Part shown: positions 9,209 through 18,545 of the stretch, in pieces | How positions within the stretch are numbered: the stretch's first letter is position 1 | Layout of the letters: each line of letters opens with the position of its first letter | Assembly: GCA_021776915.1 (NCBI GenBank) | Contig: JAIQZU010000013.1 | Coordinates: forward strand, 1 to 40,132 | Direction of reading: 5' to 3' | From: Candidatus Scalindua sp. | GTDB lineage: Bacteria > Planctomycetota > Brocadiia > Brocadiales > Scalinduaceae | Length of the DNA: 40,132 nucleotides | Translations under genes and position numbers: made by a program | Notes under the pieces: generated by a model | Databases searched by the model: none | Told to the model about the DNA's origin: nothing | Seen by the model: the letters and a program-made list of their open reading frames with translations, nothing else

Positions 9209-9699
9209 AGTGCAGATCATAGTGTTTTTGTTGCTAGAAAAAATTTCTTAAATAGTAATGTTAAATATGTATAAACAATTTACATGCCAACTAAATTGTC
9301 AGTAAAAATTAGTTATTATGAATAAAGGGAAATTTTTGGCGCCCAAATTTAGAGTTTTATGAATACTGTGGCAATATAACATACTGAAGACAAATATCTT
9401 ATTATAATAACGGTTTGTGCTCAGGTTGTGAAGGATTTAAATAGTTTTTTTAGAAATGCCACATAACCGTTTATCAAATATTTTAAATTCAGGTTTTGTT
9501 AAGCTTTAGCAATACATCTTTTGTTTGTTATGCCACAACGAATAGTAGCATATCAAACTCTTAAATTCTATAATTGAATGTGGCAAATTAAAATGCTAAA
9601 ATGATGACATATAATCACAGAAGATGAGGAATTATGATTCAGGAATTCTTTAATCTTTTCAATTCCTTAATTCTTAAATTTACTAAGGACGAAGGACTA

Positions 9700-10764
9700 A
9701 TGAGTAAAGATAAAACCCGCAGAGAGTTTATCAGAGAAACATGCACAAATACATTACTGGGCGGTATGTTTCTGTCTCAAATACCATTACCCCCTGACCT
9801 CTTACCAGATGACCTCGAAACAGATTCAGGATTAACAAACACATTAAACCCGCAATCCCTCGTCGTAGACGTTAAAAGCAGGAAAGATATTATACAGGGA
9901 GTTACCGCAAATATCTCACTGGTCAAGCAGATGGTTAACTCCGGCATAACTTCACTTACAGGCAAAAGCAATCCAAAAGATGCATGGAAATCACTATTTC
10001 ACGAGGATGAAAGGATAGGCATAAAGATAAACGGTCTTGGCGCCCACATCCTTGCCGGTAATTATCAAATCTGCTGGGCTATTGTTGACGCACTCAAAGA
10101 TATCGGGGTAAATGAAAATAATATCATCGTATGGGATCAATATCAGCATCATCTGCTATCATCAGGCTTTAAGCTGAATATGTCCTTCAAAGGTGTAAAG
10201 GTTTACGCAACAGATAGAGGTGGGGGACAAAAAGCCCTGGATGCAGGCAGTTCACATAAAGAATACGACAGTGGATACGGAGCGGTACGAATAAGTAAAA
10301 TATGGGCTGAAGATGTTGATTCAGTCATAAATCTGGGCTTGTTAAAAGACCACGGCATTGCAGGCGTAACCATTGCGCTTAAAAACATATCTCACGGCGT
10401 GGTCAGCCATCCGGAAATCTTTCATGATGATTCATGTGACCCTTTCATTGCCGCCATAAATTCAATACCGATAATCAAAGACAAGATAAAGCTCCACATC
10501 TGTAATGGGATACTTGGCCTTTACGATGGCGGGCCAATGCCTAAGAAAAGGCACGTGTGGAGCAATAACGGAATTATTCTGAGTAAAGACCCTGTAGCGC
10601 TTGATACTATAGGCTTAAACATTATTGAGGAAAAGAGAAAAGAGAGAGAGCTTCCTTCTCTATTTAACCGTCCGAACCTGCCAAAGCATATCGAAACAGC
10701 AGGTAGATACGGGCTTGGCGCAAGCGATTTAAATCTGATAAATCACAAAACAGTTCTGATTTAA
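9700..10764 (+). CDS. Tat-exported DUF362 family protein
   Basis: About 354 residues of a DUF362-type protein. The region around the motif NLGLLKDHGIAGVTIALKN is diagnostic, and an INGLGAHILAGN stretch lies earlier. From the ATG at 9700 the protein opens with MSKDKTRREFIRE and a short hydrophobic stretch, a plausible twin-arginine signal. That start has AAGGA six bases upstream. An in-frame ATG at 9634, which also has GAGGA upstream, would bury the twin arginine 22 residues inside, so I prefer 9700. DUF362 proteins are of uncertain function; some carry ferredoxin domains, but none is seen here. The gene is divergent from the metal-efflux operon and precedes the cyclase, so it may belong to either neighbourhood. 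Confidence 0.82.
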   Translation: MSKDKTRREFIRETCTNTLLGGMFLSQIPLPPDLLPDDLETDSGLTNTLNPQSLVVDVKSRKDIIQGVTANISLVKQMVNSGITSLTGKSNPKDAWKSLFHEDERIGIKINGLGAHILAGNYQICWAIVDALKDIGVNENNIIVWDQYQHHLLSSGFKLNMSFKGVKVYATDRGGGQKALDAGSSHKEYDSGYGAVRISKIWAEDVDSVINLGLLKDHGIAGVTIALKNISHGVVSHPEIFHDDSCDPFIAAINSIPIIKDKIKLHICNGILGLYDGGPMPKKRHVWSNNGIILSKDPVALDTIGLNIIEEKRKERELPSLFNRPNLPKHIETAGRYGLGASDLNLINHKTVLI

Positions 10765-10949
10765 CCATGGGTAATATTCCCCAATCATTCCACAAAGGAG
10801 ATTGATTTTTTGTGTAAGATTTGTGCGGCATCCTTATATAGTTACTACCCAAATATTATGTCCACGTCTACCCTGAAGTTATACTCATTTTAAAATTTAT
10901 TTATGACTCAGTCTTCATGTCGTTAAGACAAACTTTAAGGAACTAATTT

Positions 10950-13364
10950 ATGAAACTGTTTCCCTCGCTTTCTAAATTTTCAAAATTAGTAAAGAGAATT
11001 ACTCCTATCCTGATCTCAATCCTGATCTTCATCATAGTAATTACAATCTATAATCTTGAAGACCGTGATGTATTTAAGGCGTTACGTATATTCAAAGCCA
11101 TTGAGCAGAAATCCATGGACGTCAGATTTCAGATAAGGGGGAAACGCGACCCCGGTGACGAGATTGTAATAGTTGCGATAGATGAAAACAGCATAAAGAA
11201 GCTCGGGCGTTACCCATGGCCAAGACGTCATATTGCAGAATTTGTAGATAAGATAACTGACGCGAAGGCAAGGCTTCTCGCCCTGGATGTTATGTACACT
11301 GAGGCACAAAACGTTGATATATTAGCAGCCATTGACACCCTGACCAGTGAGTATAACAACTCCCCGCTATGGCATTACTTACCGGAAGGAGCCAACAAAG
11401 AAGAATTTCTGACATCATTAAATAAAGAGAAAAACCGGTTTGATGAAGACCGCAAACTTAAAGATGCATTTAAAAGGGCTGTGGTTGAAAATGGCATTGA
11501 TATTATTTCCTCGATTAGATTTATTGATACAGCACAAAGAGAGCTTGCCGGCTTTACCGGGAAAGAGGTCTCTGAACTCGGCAAGGAATTGCTGAAGGAA
11601 TCCGCTTATTTTCCGGTCATGGTGGGCACAGGAACCAAAGCTAAAAAAAGAAGTTCCGACGGTGAAAAATTAACTGTCCTGACATCAAAGAATAGAAATG
11701 AAATAATGGAAAACCTCCTGGCACGATATCGGCCAAAGAGGGCCGTTGGAGTGTTAAACATGATTGACCAGTTTGCGGAATGGGTAACTTATCAAGGGTT
11801 TGTAGATACAAATGTTGACTATTCCGGCATAGTCAGGAGAGAGTATATGGCTATTCAATTTGAAAATGAGTTTTATCCCCCACTCGGCGTCCAGGTAGCC
11901 AGAGTATATAAAGGCCTCGAATACGGCGAGTTAAAACTATTACTGACAGAAAAACTTGTATTTAAAGAAACAGAAATCCCCATTGATAGCTGGAACAGGA
12001 TGGTTATCAATTACTGCGGCCCTGAAGCCACATTTAAATATTATTCTTTCTGTGACGTCATAGAAGGCAAAATACCACCTGAAGCATTCAGTGACAAGAT
12101 CGTCTTTCTCGGTGCTACAGCGTCCGGCCTGGGTGATTTCATAGCAACTCCATTCTCATCACAAACACCAGGTGTGGAGAAACATGCCACCGTCACAGAA
12201 AACATTTTACACGAAAAGTTCCTGGTAAGGGGAAATAGAGAAGTGTTTCATAACGTAATAACAATTCTGTGCATATGCCTTGCAATGGGTATGTTTCTTC
12301 CTTTGCTGCCCTCAATATGGGGCGGGGTGGCAAGCGCATCATTATGGCTTGGATACAACTATTATGTTTATACAGAATTCGTAAATGACGGAACATGGTT
12401 AAACGTGACATATCCCAGTATGGCCGTAATTGCATGCTTCACGGCAATCACCTTGTACCGCTTTATGTCTGAGGAGAAGATGAGAAAAGGGGTAAGATCT
12501 GCATTTGAAAACTTTATGGACCCGAAGGTCGTCCATGAGATATTGAAAGAACCTGACAACATAAAGCTTGGCGGTGAAGAAAAGGAAATAACAGTCTTTT
12601 TCACAGATATTGAAAAATTCAGCACTATATCGGAAAAGTTGTCACCAACCGAATTAATTGAATTACTTAATGAGTATCTAAGCGAGATGACAGATATAAT
12701 ACTCAGCCATGGCGGATATCTGGATAAATATATAGGTGATGCGATTGTCGCAGTGTTTGGCGCTCCATTACCACAGCCGGATCACGCCGTGAAGGCATGT
12801 ATGGCAACTATTGACAATCAGAAAAGATTATGTGAACTAAACAGGAAATTTAAAGAATCAGGAAAACTGGAAATAAAGGCCAGGATAGGTCTGAACTCAG
12901 GCCTTGCACTTGTGGGTAATGTGGGTTCAACCAACAGGCTTTCGTACACTGTAATCGGGGATGAGGTTAATCTTGGCGCCAGACTGGAGGCTGCCAATAA
13001 GTATTATGGCACCTACACCATGATAAGTGAGAGTACTTATGAACTGGCTAAGGACCGGATAGAGACCAGAGAGCTGGATATGATCCGGGTAGTTGGCAAG
13101 AAAAAACCGGTTAAGGTATACGAACTGATTGATAGAAAAGGAGAAATACCGGAAGCAAAGCGAGATGTATTAAATATTTATGAAGATGGCCTGAGAGAAT
13201 ATAGAAAGAGAGAATGGCAAAAGGCAATAATATTATTTCAAAGAGCCCTGGGCAAAGACCCGCATGACGGGCCTTCACTGACATACATAGAAAGATGCAA
13301 AATCTATGCACAGGATTCACCTCCGGAAAATTGGGATGGAGTCTACACATTGACAGCAAAATAA
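10950..13364 (+). CDS. CHASE2-domain class III adenylate cyclase
   Basis: An 804-residue membrane cyclase. TM helix about 17-34; extracytoplasmic CHASE2 domain about 45-425 (opening MDVRFQIRGKRDPGDEIVIV, DENSIKKLGRYPWPR); three TM segments about 432-505; class III cyclase domain about 540-725; short TPR-like tail 745-785. Catalytic residues are present: metal-binding D553 (FFTDIEKF) and D597 (YIGDAIVAVFG), and transition-state N674 and R678 (NLGAR). The purine-selecting pair appears to be K593/T667, a Lys/Thr combination known in bacterial adenylate cyclases, so cAMP is the likely product. AAGGA lies 9 bases before the ATG. The next gene begins 22 bases later and carries a cyclic-nucleotide-binding-like domain, so the two are probably co-transcribed as producer and receiver. 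Confidence 0.93.
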   Translation: MKLFPSLSKFSKLVKRITPILISILIFIIVITIYNLEDRDVFKALRIFKAIEQKSMDVRFQIRGKRDPGDEIVIVAIDENSIKKLGRYPWPRRHIAEFVDKITDAKARLLALDVMYTEAQNVDILAAIDTLTSEYNNSPLWHYLPEGANKEEFLTSLNKEKNRFDEDRKLKDAFKRAVVENGIDIISSIRFIDTAQRELAGFTGKEVSELGKELLKESAYFPVMVGTGTKAKKRSSDGEKLTVLTSKNRNEIMENLLARYRPKRAVGVLNMIDQFAEWVTYQGFVDTNVDYSGIVRREYMAIQFENEFYPPLGVQVARVYKGLEYGELKLLLTEKLVFKETEIPIDSWNRMVINYCGPEATFKYYSFCDVIEGKIPPEAFSDKIVFLGATASGLGDFIATPFSSQTPGVEKHATVTENILHEKFLVRGNREVFHNVITILCICLAMGMFLPLLPSIWGGVASASLWLGYNYYVYTEFVNDGTWLNVTYPSMAVIACFTAITLYRFMSEEKMRKGVRSAFENFMDPKVVHEILKEPDNIKLGGEEKEITVFFTDIEKFSTISEKLSPTELIELLNEYLSEMTDIILSHGGYLDKYIGDAIVAVFGAPLPQPDHAVKACMATIDNQKRLCELNRKFKESGKLEIKARIGLNSGLALVGNVGSTNRLSYTVIGDEVNLGARLEAANKYYGTYTMISESTYELAKDRIETRELDMIRVVGKKKPVKVYELIDRKGEIPEAKRDVLNIYEDGLREYRKREWQKAIILFQRALGKDPHDGPSLTYIERCKIYAQDSPPENWDGVYTLTAK

Positions 13365-13386
13365 TGCACAAAGCAATAAATAAGCT

Positions 13387-15966
13387 ATGGCAGAAAAACT
13401 GATAACACCAGAAAAAGACAGAGAAGAAATACTGAAGTTCTTAAGTGAAGCTTCAATTTTCAAAGATCTTCCTGATGAATCATTAGAAAAGATCCCGGAA
13501 ATAGTACAAATAGATTACTTTGCCAAAGATCATATCATTATCAAGAAAGGATCACCCGGGGTTCGTCTATATTTGATCAAATCAGGAAGCGCCAGAGTTG
13601 TCTCTGAATCAGAAGAGGATGAATTTATTATTGCAACTATACCTGCCGGAAAATGCTTTGGTGAAATGTCTCTGCTTACAGGCGAACCTTGCTGTGCCAC
13701 CGTAAAAACAAATGAAAATTCCCTTATTTACTTTATCACAAAGAGCGATTTTGACAGCATCATTTCAGAAAATCCCCAGATATACAAACATTTCAATAAA
13801 TTGCTTGCTGAACGTATTAACAAGCAGAATATTAAAAATATTGATCTTCAAAAATATGAAATTGCCTTAAGCAGCTACCTTCAAAAGACGAAAGAATATC
13901 AGTACAGTAGTGTGGTATGGAAATGCAAGAAAATGAGGGAAATCGTAGAGGAGGCTGAAAGGCTTTCAAAGACAGATGACCCTGTTACCATCATATCCGA
14001 AGACGGCGCAGGAAAAGAAACCATGTCCAGAAAGATACATTCGGAAAGCTCAAGGGCTAAATTTCCTGTCATTGAAGTTATACTTGCCAAAGAAAGAAGG
14101 AATGAAAAATTACCTGTCCATAATGAGAGAAGAAAACGTGATCAGATTGAATGTGAATTGTTCGGCAGCGAAAGAATAGTATTTATTGAGGAAGAGGCAG
14201 GAAGGGTTGGCCGTTTAGAATTGGTAAATAACGGAACGCTGGTTATTAAAAATATAGAAAACATGTCCTTAAACACACAAGAAGCTTTCTTGAAATTCCT
14301 GGAAAGCGGCAAATTCCAAAGATTAGGAGGAAGCGAATACGTACATGTTAATGCAAGGATTATTGTTACTACTACAGATATCAGCTTAATGCAGGAAAAA
14401 CTAAACCAGAGATTATTCCATATATTAAGCGCACATAAATTAGAGATCCCGCCATTAAGAGACCGCAAAAAAGACATCCCTGCCCTTATGGTGCATTTTG
14501 TCGATAAAACAAGCAAGGCAAGACACATACATGCAAAAAAGTTTTCAAAGGCCGCTACAAACAAATTATTAAAATATGATTATCCTGGTAACGTAAAGGA
14601 ACTGGAAAATGTGATAGAACGCGCAATTACATTATCAAAAGGAGATGCTGACATTGAAGAAGAAGAAATCTTCCTTGGTGATACAACAAAGATAGAGGAT
14701 GAAAGGCGAATTAATCTCCTGAATATACCCCTTATTAGAATATTATGTGAAAGCCCCAGGATAATTTTAGCAGCTAAAATAGCTACCTTAATCGTTTTTA
14801 TTTCTGTGCTTTGTTTGTTGGCAACACAAGCTGACATTTCAATAGGCGGGAGAAAAATTGCCCTGATTCTATGCTGGCAGGTAAGTTTGCCGCTTTTATT
14901 TATAGTATTTCTTTTTGCTGCCCGTTTTGGGTGCGGTCTTTGTCCTATATACACTATCTCTAATTTTTTTAATAAACATATTAATCTAAAAATATCTATC
15001 CCATCTTTTGTAAAGAATAATGATGTCTGGTTCACGGGTGTAGGTTTTATATCCATTTTATTCCTGGAAAAGTACACCCATATGGCCTATTCAATCAACA
15101 AAACGGCCTATTTAATATTCAGCATCCTGCTCGCAGCTATAATCATAGATTTTGTTTTTGAAAAATCTGCCTGGTGCCGTCACCTTTGCCCACTGGGCGG
15201 GTTAAGTGGGCTTTTTTCCATGTCTTCCATGATAGAAATACGTTCAAACAGAAATACATGTACCACGATTTGTACAACACATGATTGCTATAAGGGATCT
15301 GAAAGAGCAGCCCCCTGCCCGACGTATTTGCATCTTCAGTTTTTGTCGGATAATAGAAACTGCAAGGTCTGTCTGAATTGTATTAAAAACTGTACTCATA
15401 ACGCAACACGTTTAAACCTCCGAATCCCTGGTGCAGAAATAAGCTCGTTGAGGCAACCAACTCTGGCTGGAGCTTTGTTCTCAATTATACTTTCAGGTCT
15501 ATTATTGGCTGAAATCCTTTCTCAATCAAGTGTCGGTCAGGCAGGTTTTCCTCTCGTATTCTCTGCTTCCATATGTTTTGCACTGACCCTGAACCTTGCT
15601 GGTAATTTTTTCACCACGCTAATATCGAAAGAAACGATAATTGAACATATTAAACATTTTGGCTACGCGCTTCTTCCACTTACTCTATTCGGCTTTACGG
15701 CCCATAAGGCTGTTGATGTCTTTGGAAACGTGGAAGGATCTTTAATGATATTTAAAATCTATAAATTAAATTTCAATTTTACAACTGCCTTCCAATTGCT
15801 CATTATACTCACAGGACTTTTCATAACTGAATATCTCATTTACAAAATTATTTTGAACAAAATCACAAAAGACAAGCATCCCCTGGTATTTGCCATTCAG
15901 GGAATAGTACCATTGATAATCGCAATCCTTTATATTTTGTTATTTTACAACGCTGATAACTTTTAA
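13387..15966 (+). CDS. CNB-like / degenerate AAA+ / NapH-NosR-like Fe-S membrane fusion protein
   Basis: An 859-residue three-part protein. Part one (about 18-145) is a Crp-type cyclic-nucleotide-binding fold with FGEMSLLTGEP (91-101). The usual phosphate-binding Arg is replaced by Cys in C102-C103. Part two (about 175-435) is clearly an NtrC-type AAA+ domain but degenerate: the Walker-A-like SEDGAGKE (204-211) lacks the first Gly, GAFTGA is replaced around 263-269, and Walker B reads TLVIKNI instead of ending in DE. PLRDRKKDIP and YPGNVKELENVIERA remain. No Fis HTH follows. Part three has about nine TM segments, C516-x2-C519-P, C597-x3-C601-P, Cys 625/629/634/644, and a canonical 4Fe-4S set C659-x2-C662-x2-C665-x3-C669. 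It resembles polyferredoxin-type quinol or electron-transfer proteins. Ligand-gated control of electron flow is inference. Confidence 0.85.
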   Translation: MAEKLITPEKDREEILKFLSEASIFKDLPDESLEKIPEIVQIDYFAKDHIIIKKGSPGVRLYLIKSGSARVVSESEEDEFIIATIPAGKCFGEMSLLTGEPCCATVKTNENSLIYFITKSDFDSIISENPQIYKHFNKLLAERINKQNIKNIDLQKYEIALSSYLQKTKEYQYSSVVWKCKKMREIVEEAERLSKTDDPVTIISEDGAGKETMSRKIHSESSRAKFPVIEVILAKERRNEKLPVHNERRKRDQIECELFGSERIVFIEEEAGRVGRLELVNNGTLVIKNIENMSLNTQEAFLKFLESGKFQRLGGSEYVHVNARIIVTTTDISLMQEKLNQRLFHILSAHKLEIPPLRDRKKDIPALMVHFVDKTSKARHIHAKKFSKAATNKLLKYDYPGNVKELENVIERAITLSKGDADIEEEEIFLGDTTKIEDERRINLLNIPLIRILCESPRIILAAKIATLIVFISVLCLLATQADISIGGRKIALILCWQVSLPLLFIVFLFAARFGCGLCPIYTISNFFNKHINLKISIPSFVKNNDVWFTGVGFISILFLEKYTHMAYSINKTAYLIFSILLAAIIIDFVFEKSAWCRHLCPLGGLSGLFSMSSMIEIRSNRNTCTTICTTHDCYKGSERAAPCPTYLHLQFLSDNRNCKVCLNCIKNCTHNATRLNLRIPGAEISSLRQPTLAGALFSIILSGLLLAEILSQSSVGQAGFPLVFSASICFALTLNLAGNFFTTLISKETIIEHIKHFGYALLPLTLFGFTAHKAVDVFGNVEGSLMIFKIYKLNFNFTTAFQLLIILTGLFITEYLIYKIILNKITKDKHPLVFAIQGIVPLIIAILYILLFYNADNF

Positions 15967-16081
15967 AGATACCTGATATGGTTATTGACTTTTCTCAATA
16001 AATTCTCTAAATTTAAGAAACTTAACCTAAGAAACATTTGTAATCCTATCTCGAAGAGTATTGATATCAGATTAATCATCT

Positions 16082-16103
16082 AAGCTGGGAACGCCAGCTT
16101 TTT
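16082..16103 (+). terminator. Possible rho-independent terminator after the Fe-S fusion gene
   Basis: AAGCTGG (16082-16088) and CCAGCTT (16094-16100) make a 7-bp stem with a five-base loop, followed directly by a short T-run. It lies about 115 bases after the stop codon of the fusion gene and before the next gene. The stem is modest and could equally be a dispersed palindromic repeat. Confidence 0.45.
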
Positions 16104-16172
16104 CAAATTACAGGTTGTTTTGCAACACTAACTTAAAAGGGCACTACATATACGCCTGGGTGTGGATTTAAA

Positions 16173-18332
16173 ATGATTAAACCTTCAGACTACATACAGA
16201 AAACGCTGAATCCTTTTGACCGCTTAGGGGATATACTGGTTAATCTGGGCTACATTGACAGAAAGATTTTAGAAAAATTCGTTTACCAGAAACAGGATGA
16301 AATCCAGAAAAGTAACAAGCTTCGCTCTTCCATCGAAGAACTGGTATCTGAAGATCGTGGACAATTCCTCGCCAGCTACCATTCACATTACCTGGGTGAG
16401 GTTTTGGTAGAAGCTAATCTGATTACCCATACGCAATTGCAAGAAGCGCTTCATCTACAAGAAGATATAAAATTTCCAAATATCCCCAAGAATAAAATAG
16501 TCCTTCTCTCTGAGATTTTGCATAAAATCTCCCGTTCTAGAAACCTGTACAGCGTTCTAAATCTCGTTATGAATTATTGTAATAAGGTTGTTGATGCTGA
16601 AGCAAGTACACTTTTTCTTCATAATAAAGAAAAAAACGTCTTAGTCTTTAATGTAACCACCGGAGATAAGAAAAACATGGTAATCGAAAAAAAGATGCCA
16701 GTAAACGAAGGGGTAGCCGGGTGGGTCTTTCAAAATGACAAAAGTGCTATTGTAAATGATGCAGCAAGTGATAAGCGTGTATGTAAGAGTTTTGATAAAC
16801 AGACTGGTTTCAAGGCAAGAAATGTCCTTTGTGTGCCGGTTAGAGTAAATTACAAACCAGAAGGTGCATTAGAAGTGCTTAATAAGATTGGCAACAAATC
16901 CTTTAGTAAAAAAGATGAATGCCTTTTGAACATACTATCCAACCAGATTGGCGTTCACATGGAAAACCGAATACTTGTAGAAGAGCTGGATTATAGGGCA
17001 AAACAAGTAGGAAAAGAAAAAAATAAATACCAGAAACTTTACTCAGAAAAGGAAAATTTACTAAATCAATTGTCACAAGCTTACGAACAACTTAAATCAC
17101 ATCAAAAAGAACTCCTTGAAGCAAGCCGTTTCAAAGGTATTGGGGTGCTAGCTGCTGGTGCTGCCCACGATTTCAATAATACCCTTACTGCAATCTTAGG
17201 TCAGGTAGAAACCTTTACGCATAAAGAGTTAAAGAAGCGTAATCAACTTTCAGAAAATGGAGTTGAAGTGCTCCGTAAAACATTTAAAGGAATTGTTGAA
17301 CTCTGTATACAGGCAAAACACTTGACATCCAGTCTTTTAAGGTTGGGCAAGCGGGAAGTCATAAAAAAGGAATCTGTCAATATTGAATCCTTTTTATTGG
17401 AAGTAATCAAACCTTTAGAACGACAATTTTCAACCAGAGGTATTCATCTTAAAAAGGTATTTCTTTCTGATATTCCAACCATTATATTGGACAAAGGCAA
17501 TATAAATGACTTGATCACGAACATTGTAGTAAATGCCCTGAACGCTATCGAAGAAAGACAGCTTCGCCTCAGAGAACTTCACCAGAACCCAGAAATGAAC
17601 TTTACTATTGAAGTGAACCAAAAGGACAATTTTCTGATTTTAGAGTTTATCGATACAGGAATTGGTATTTCACCAGTTAATATTGAGAAAGTTTTTGACC
17701 CCTTCTTCTCAACCAAGAAACAAACTATGGAAAGAGGTACTGGCCTGGGGCTTACTATGGTAAGGCGTATTGTAGGCTTACATAATGGCCACATAAACAT
17801 TCATTCAGTCACACAGGAAATGATTGACAGTGATCCTGAAACTTACTCAAAAAAGCAGTGTGGTACTACTATTACCATCCAGATACCAATGGTAAAAGCT
17901 ACACAAGGACAATTAGAAACACAAGAAGAAACAAAATCTTTCACTCAAAACAAGGAAACTCTTGTTTATATCGCAGAAGACGAAGAATATATTAAGGACT
18001 TTCTCTGTACTGTGATACCTGAGTTAGGTTTTTATCAGGTTGAAGGATTTGACAACGGCCAATTACTTCTAGACGCTATTAAGGTTAAAATACCTGACTT
18101 AATCATAACAGACATACAGATGCCCAAAATGGATGGACTTACATTATGCCGTGAAATTAATCGGATTTGCCATGCAAACAAGCCAACAATAATTATTTCA
18201 ACAGGTAAATCAGAAAAGGATAATCTAGAGCCATTTTTCGCATTGGGGATACAAGAAGTACTGGAAAAACCATATCAAATAAAAGAGTTAATGAACAGAA
18301 TTAACCAAGCCCTATTCAGAAATGCGCAATGA
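16173..18332 (+). CDS. Cytosolic hybrid histidine kinase with MshEN-like repeats, GAF and receiver domains
   Basis: A 719-residue protein with no TM segment. N-terminal region: two copies of a motif like the type II secretion/MshE N-domain (RLGDILVNLGYIDRKILEKF, about 17-40, and LGEVLVEANLITHTQLQEAL, about 74-93). That family includes c-di-GMP-binding members, so a nucleotide input is possible but unproven. A GAF domain spans about 110-268, then a coiled coil about 270-318. HisKA has H332 in AAHDFNN, and HATPase has N450/N454, DTGIGI 494-499 and GTGLGLT 522-528. A C-terminal receiver (about 596-715) has D647 in LIITDIQMPKMDG and K699. Without a DNA-binding output it presumably passes phosphate to another protein or acts by phosphotransfer. 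GTGTGGA precedes the ATG. Confidence 0.9.
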   Translation: MIKPSDYIQKTLNPFDRLGDILVNLGYIDRKILEKFVYQKQDEIQKSNKLRSSIEELVSEDRGQFLASYHSHYLGEVLVEANLITHTQLQEALHLQEDIKFPNIPKNKIVLLSEILHKISRSRNLYSVLNLVMNYCNKVVDAEASTLFLHNKEKNVLVFNVTTGDKKNMVIEKKMPVNEGVAGWVFQNDKSAIVNDAASDKRVCKSFDKQTGFKARNVLCVPVRVNYKPEGALEVLNKIGNKSFSKKDECLLNILSNQIGVHMENRILVEELDYRAKQVGKEKNKYQKLYSEKENLLNQLSQAYEQLKSHQKELLEASRFKGIGVLAAGAAHDFNNTLTAILGQVETFTHKELKKRNQLSENGVEVLRKTFKGIVELCIQAKHLTSSLLRLGKREVIKKESVNIESFLLEVIKPLERQFSTRGIHLKKVFLSDIPTIILDKGNINDLITNIVVNALNAIEERQLRLRELHQNPEMNFTIEVNQKDNFLILEFIDTGIGISPVNIEKVFDPFFSTKKQTMERGTGLGLTMVRRIVGLHNGHINIHSVTQEMIDSDPETYSKKQCGTTITIQIPMVKATQGQLETQEETKSFTQNKETLVYIAEDEEYIKDFLCTVIPELGFYQVEGFDNGQLLLDAIKVKIPDLIITDIQMPKMDGLTLCREINRICHANKPTIIISTGKSEKDNLEPFFALGIQEVLEKPYQIKELMNRINQALFRNAQ

Positions 18333-18545
18333 CAAATTGTCCGGCTTAATTAGATTGTAAACTTCCTAAACTCTATGGCACAGAGTCATATCATATGTAA
18401 CTAATACAGCTTACGTATTTATTTACAGTATTTTCATCAGATTTTTTTATGGAATTTCTACTGCTGGCAATGTACTATTACGCACAAATGTTTATTTAAA
18501 AGCAGACAAATTCTTTAAATCTATATTAAAAAAAAGAAAATACTG

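Larger units (their letters stand above)
9105..9699. promoter_or_regulatory. Divergent AT-rich control region with four TGTGGCA motifs
   Basis: No gene is evident in these roughly 595 bases between the divergent adaptor and DUF362 genes. Near the adaptor lie a hairpin (9126-9146) and a GC-rich tiny repeat (9180-9208). The rest is very AT-rich and contains the 7-mer TGTGGCA four times. Forward copies are at 9367-9373 and 9579-9585; reverse copies (TGCCACA) are at 9457-9463 and 9531-9537. The 9579 copy resembles a sigma54 -24 element, but its TGC is one base too far for the -12 element. The motif may be an operator for the NtrC-type regulator or another factor; this is inference. TATAAT hexamers occur at about 9610-9615 and near 9570 without a clear -35. 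Confidence 0.4.

Noticed and set aside
9579-9599. Sigma54 -24/-12 promoter before the DUF362 gene
   Set aside because: TGGCA and TGC are present, but the spacing between GG and GC is 11 bases instead of the required 10.
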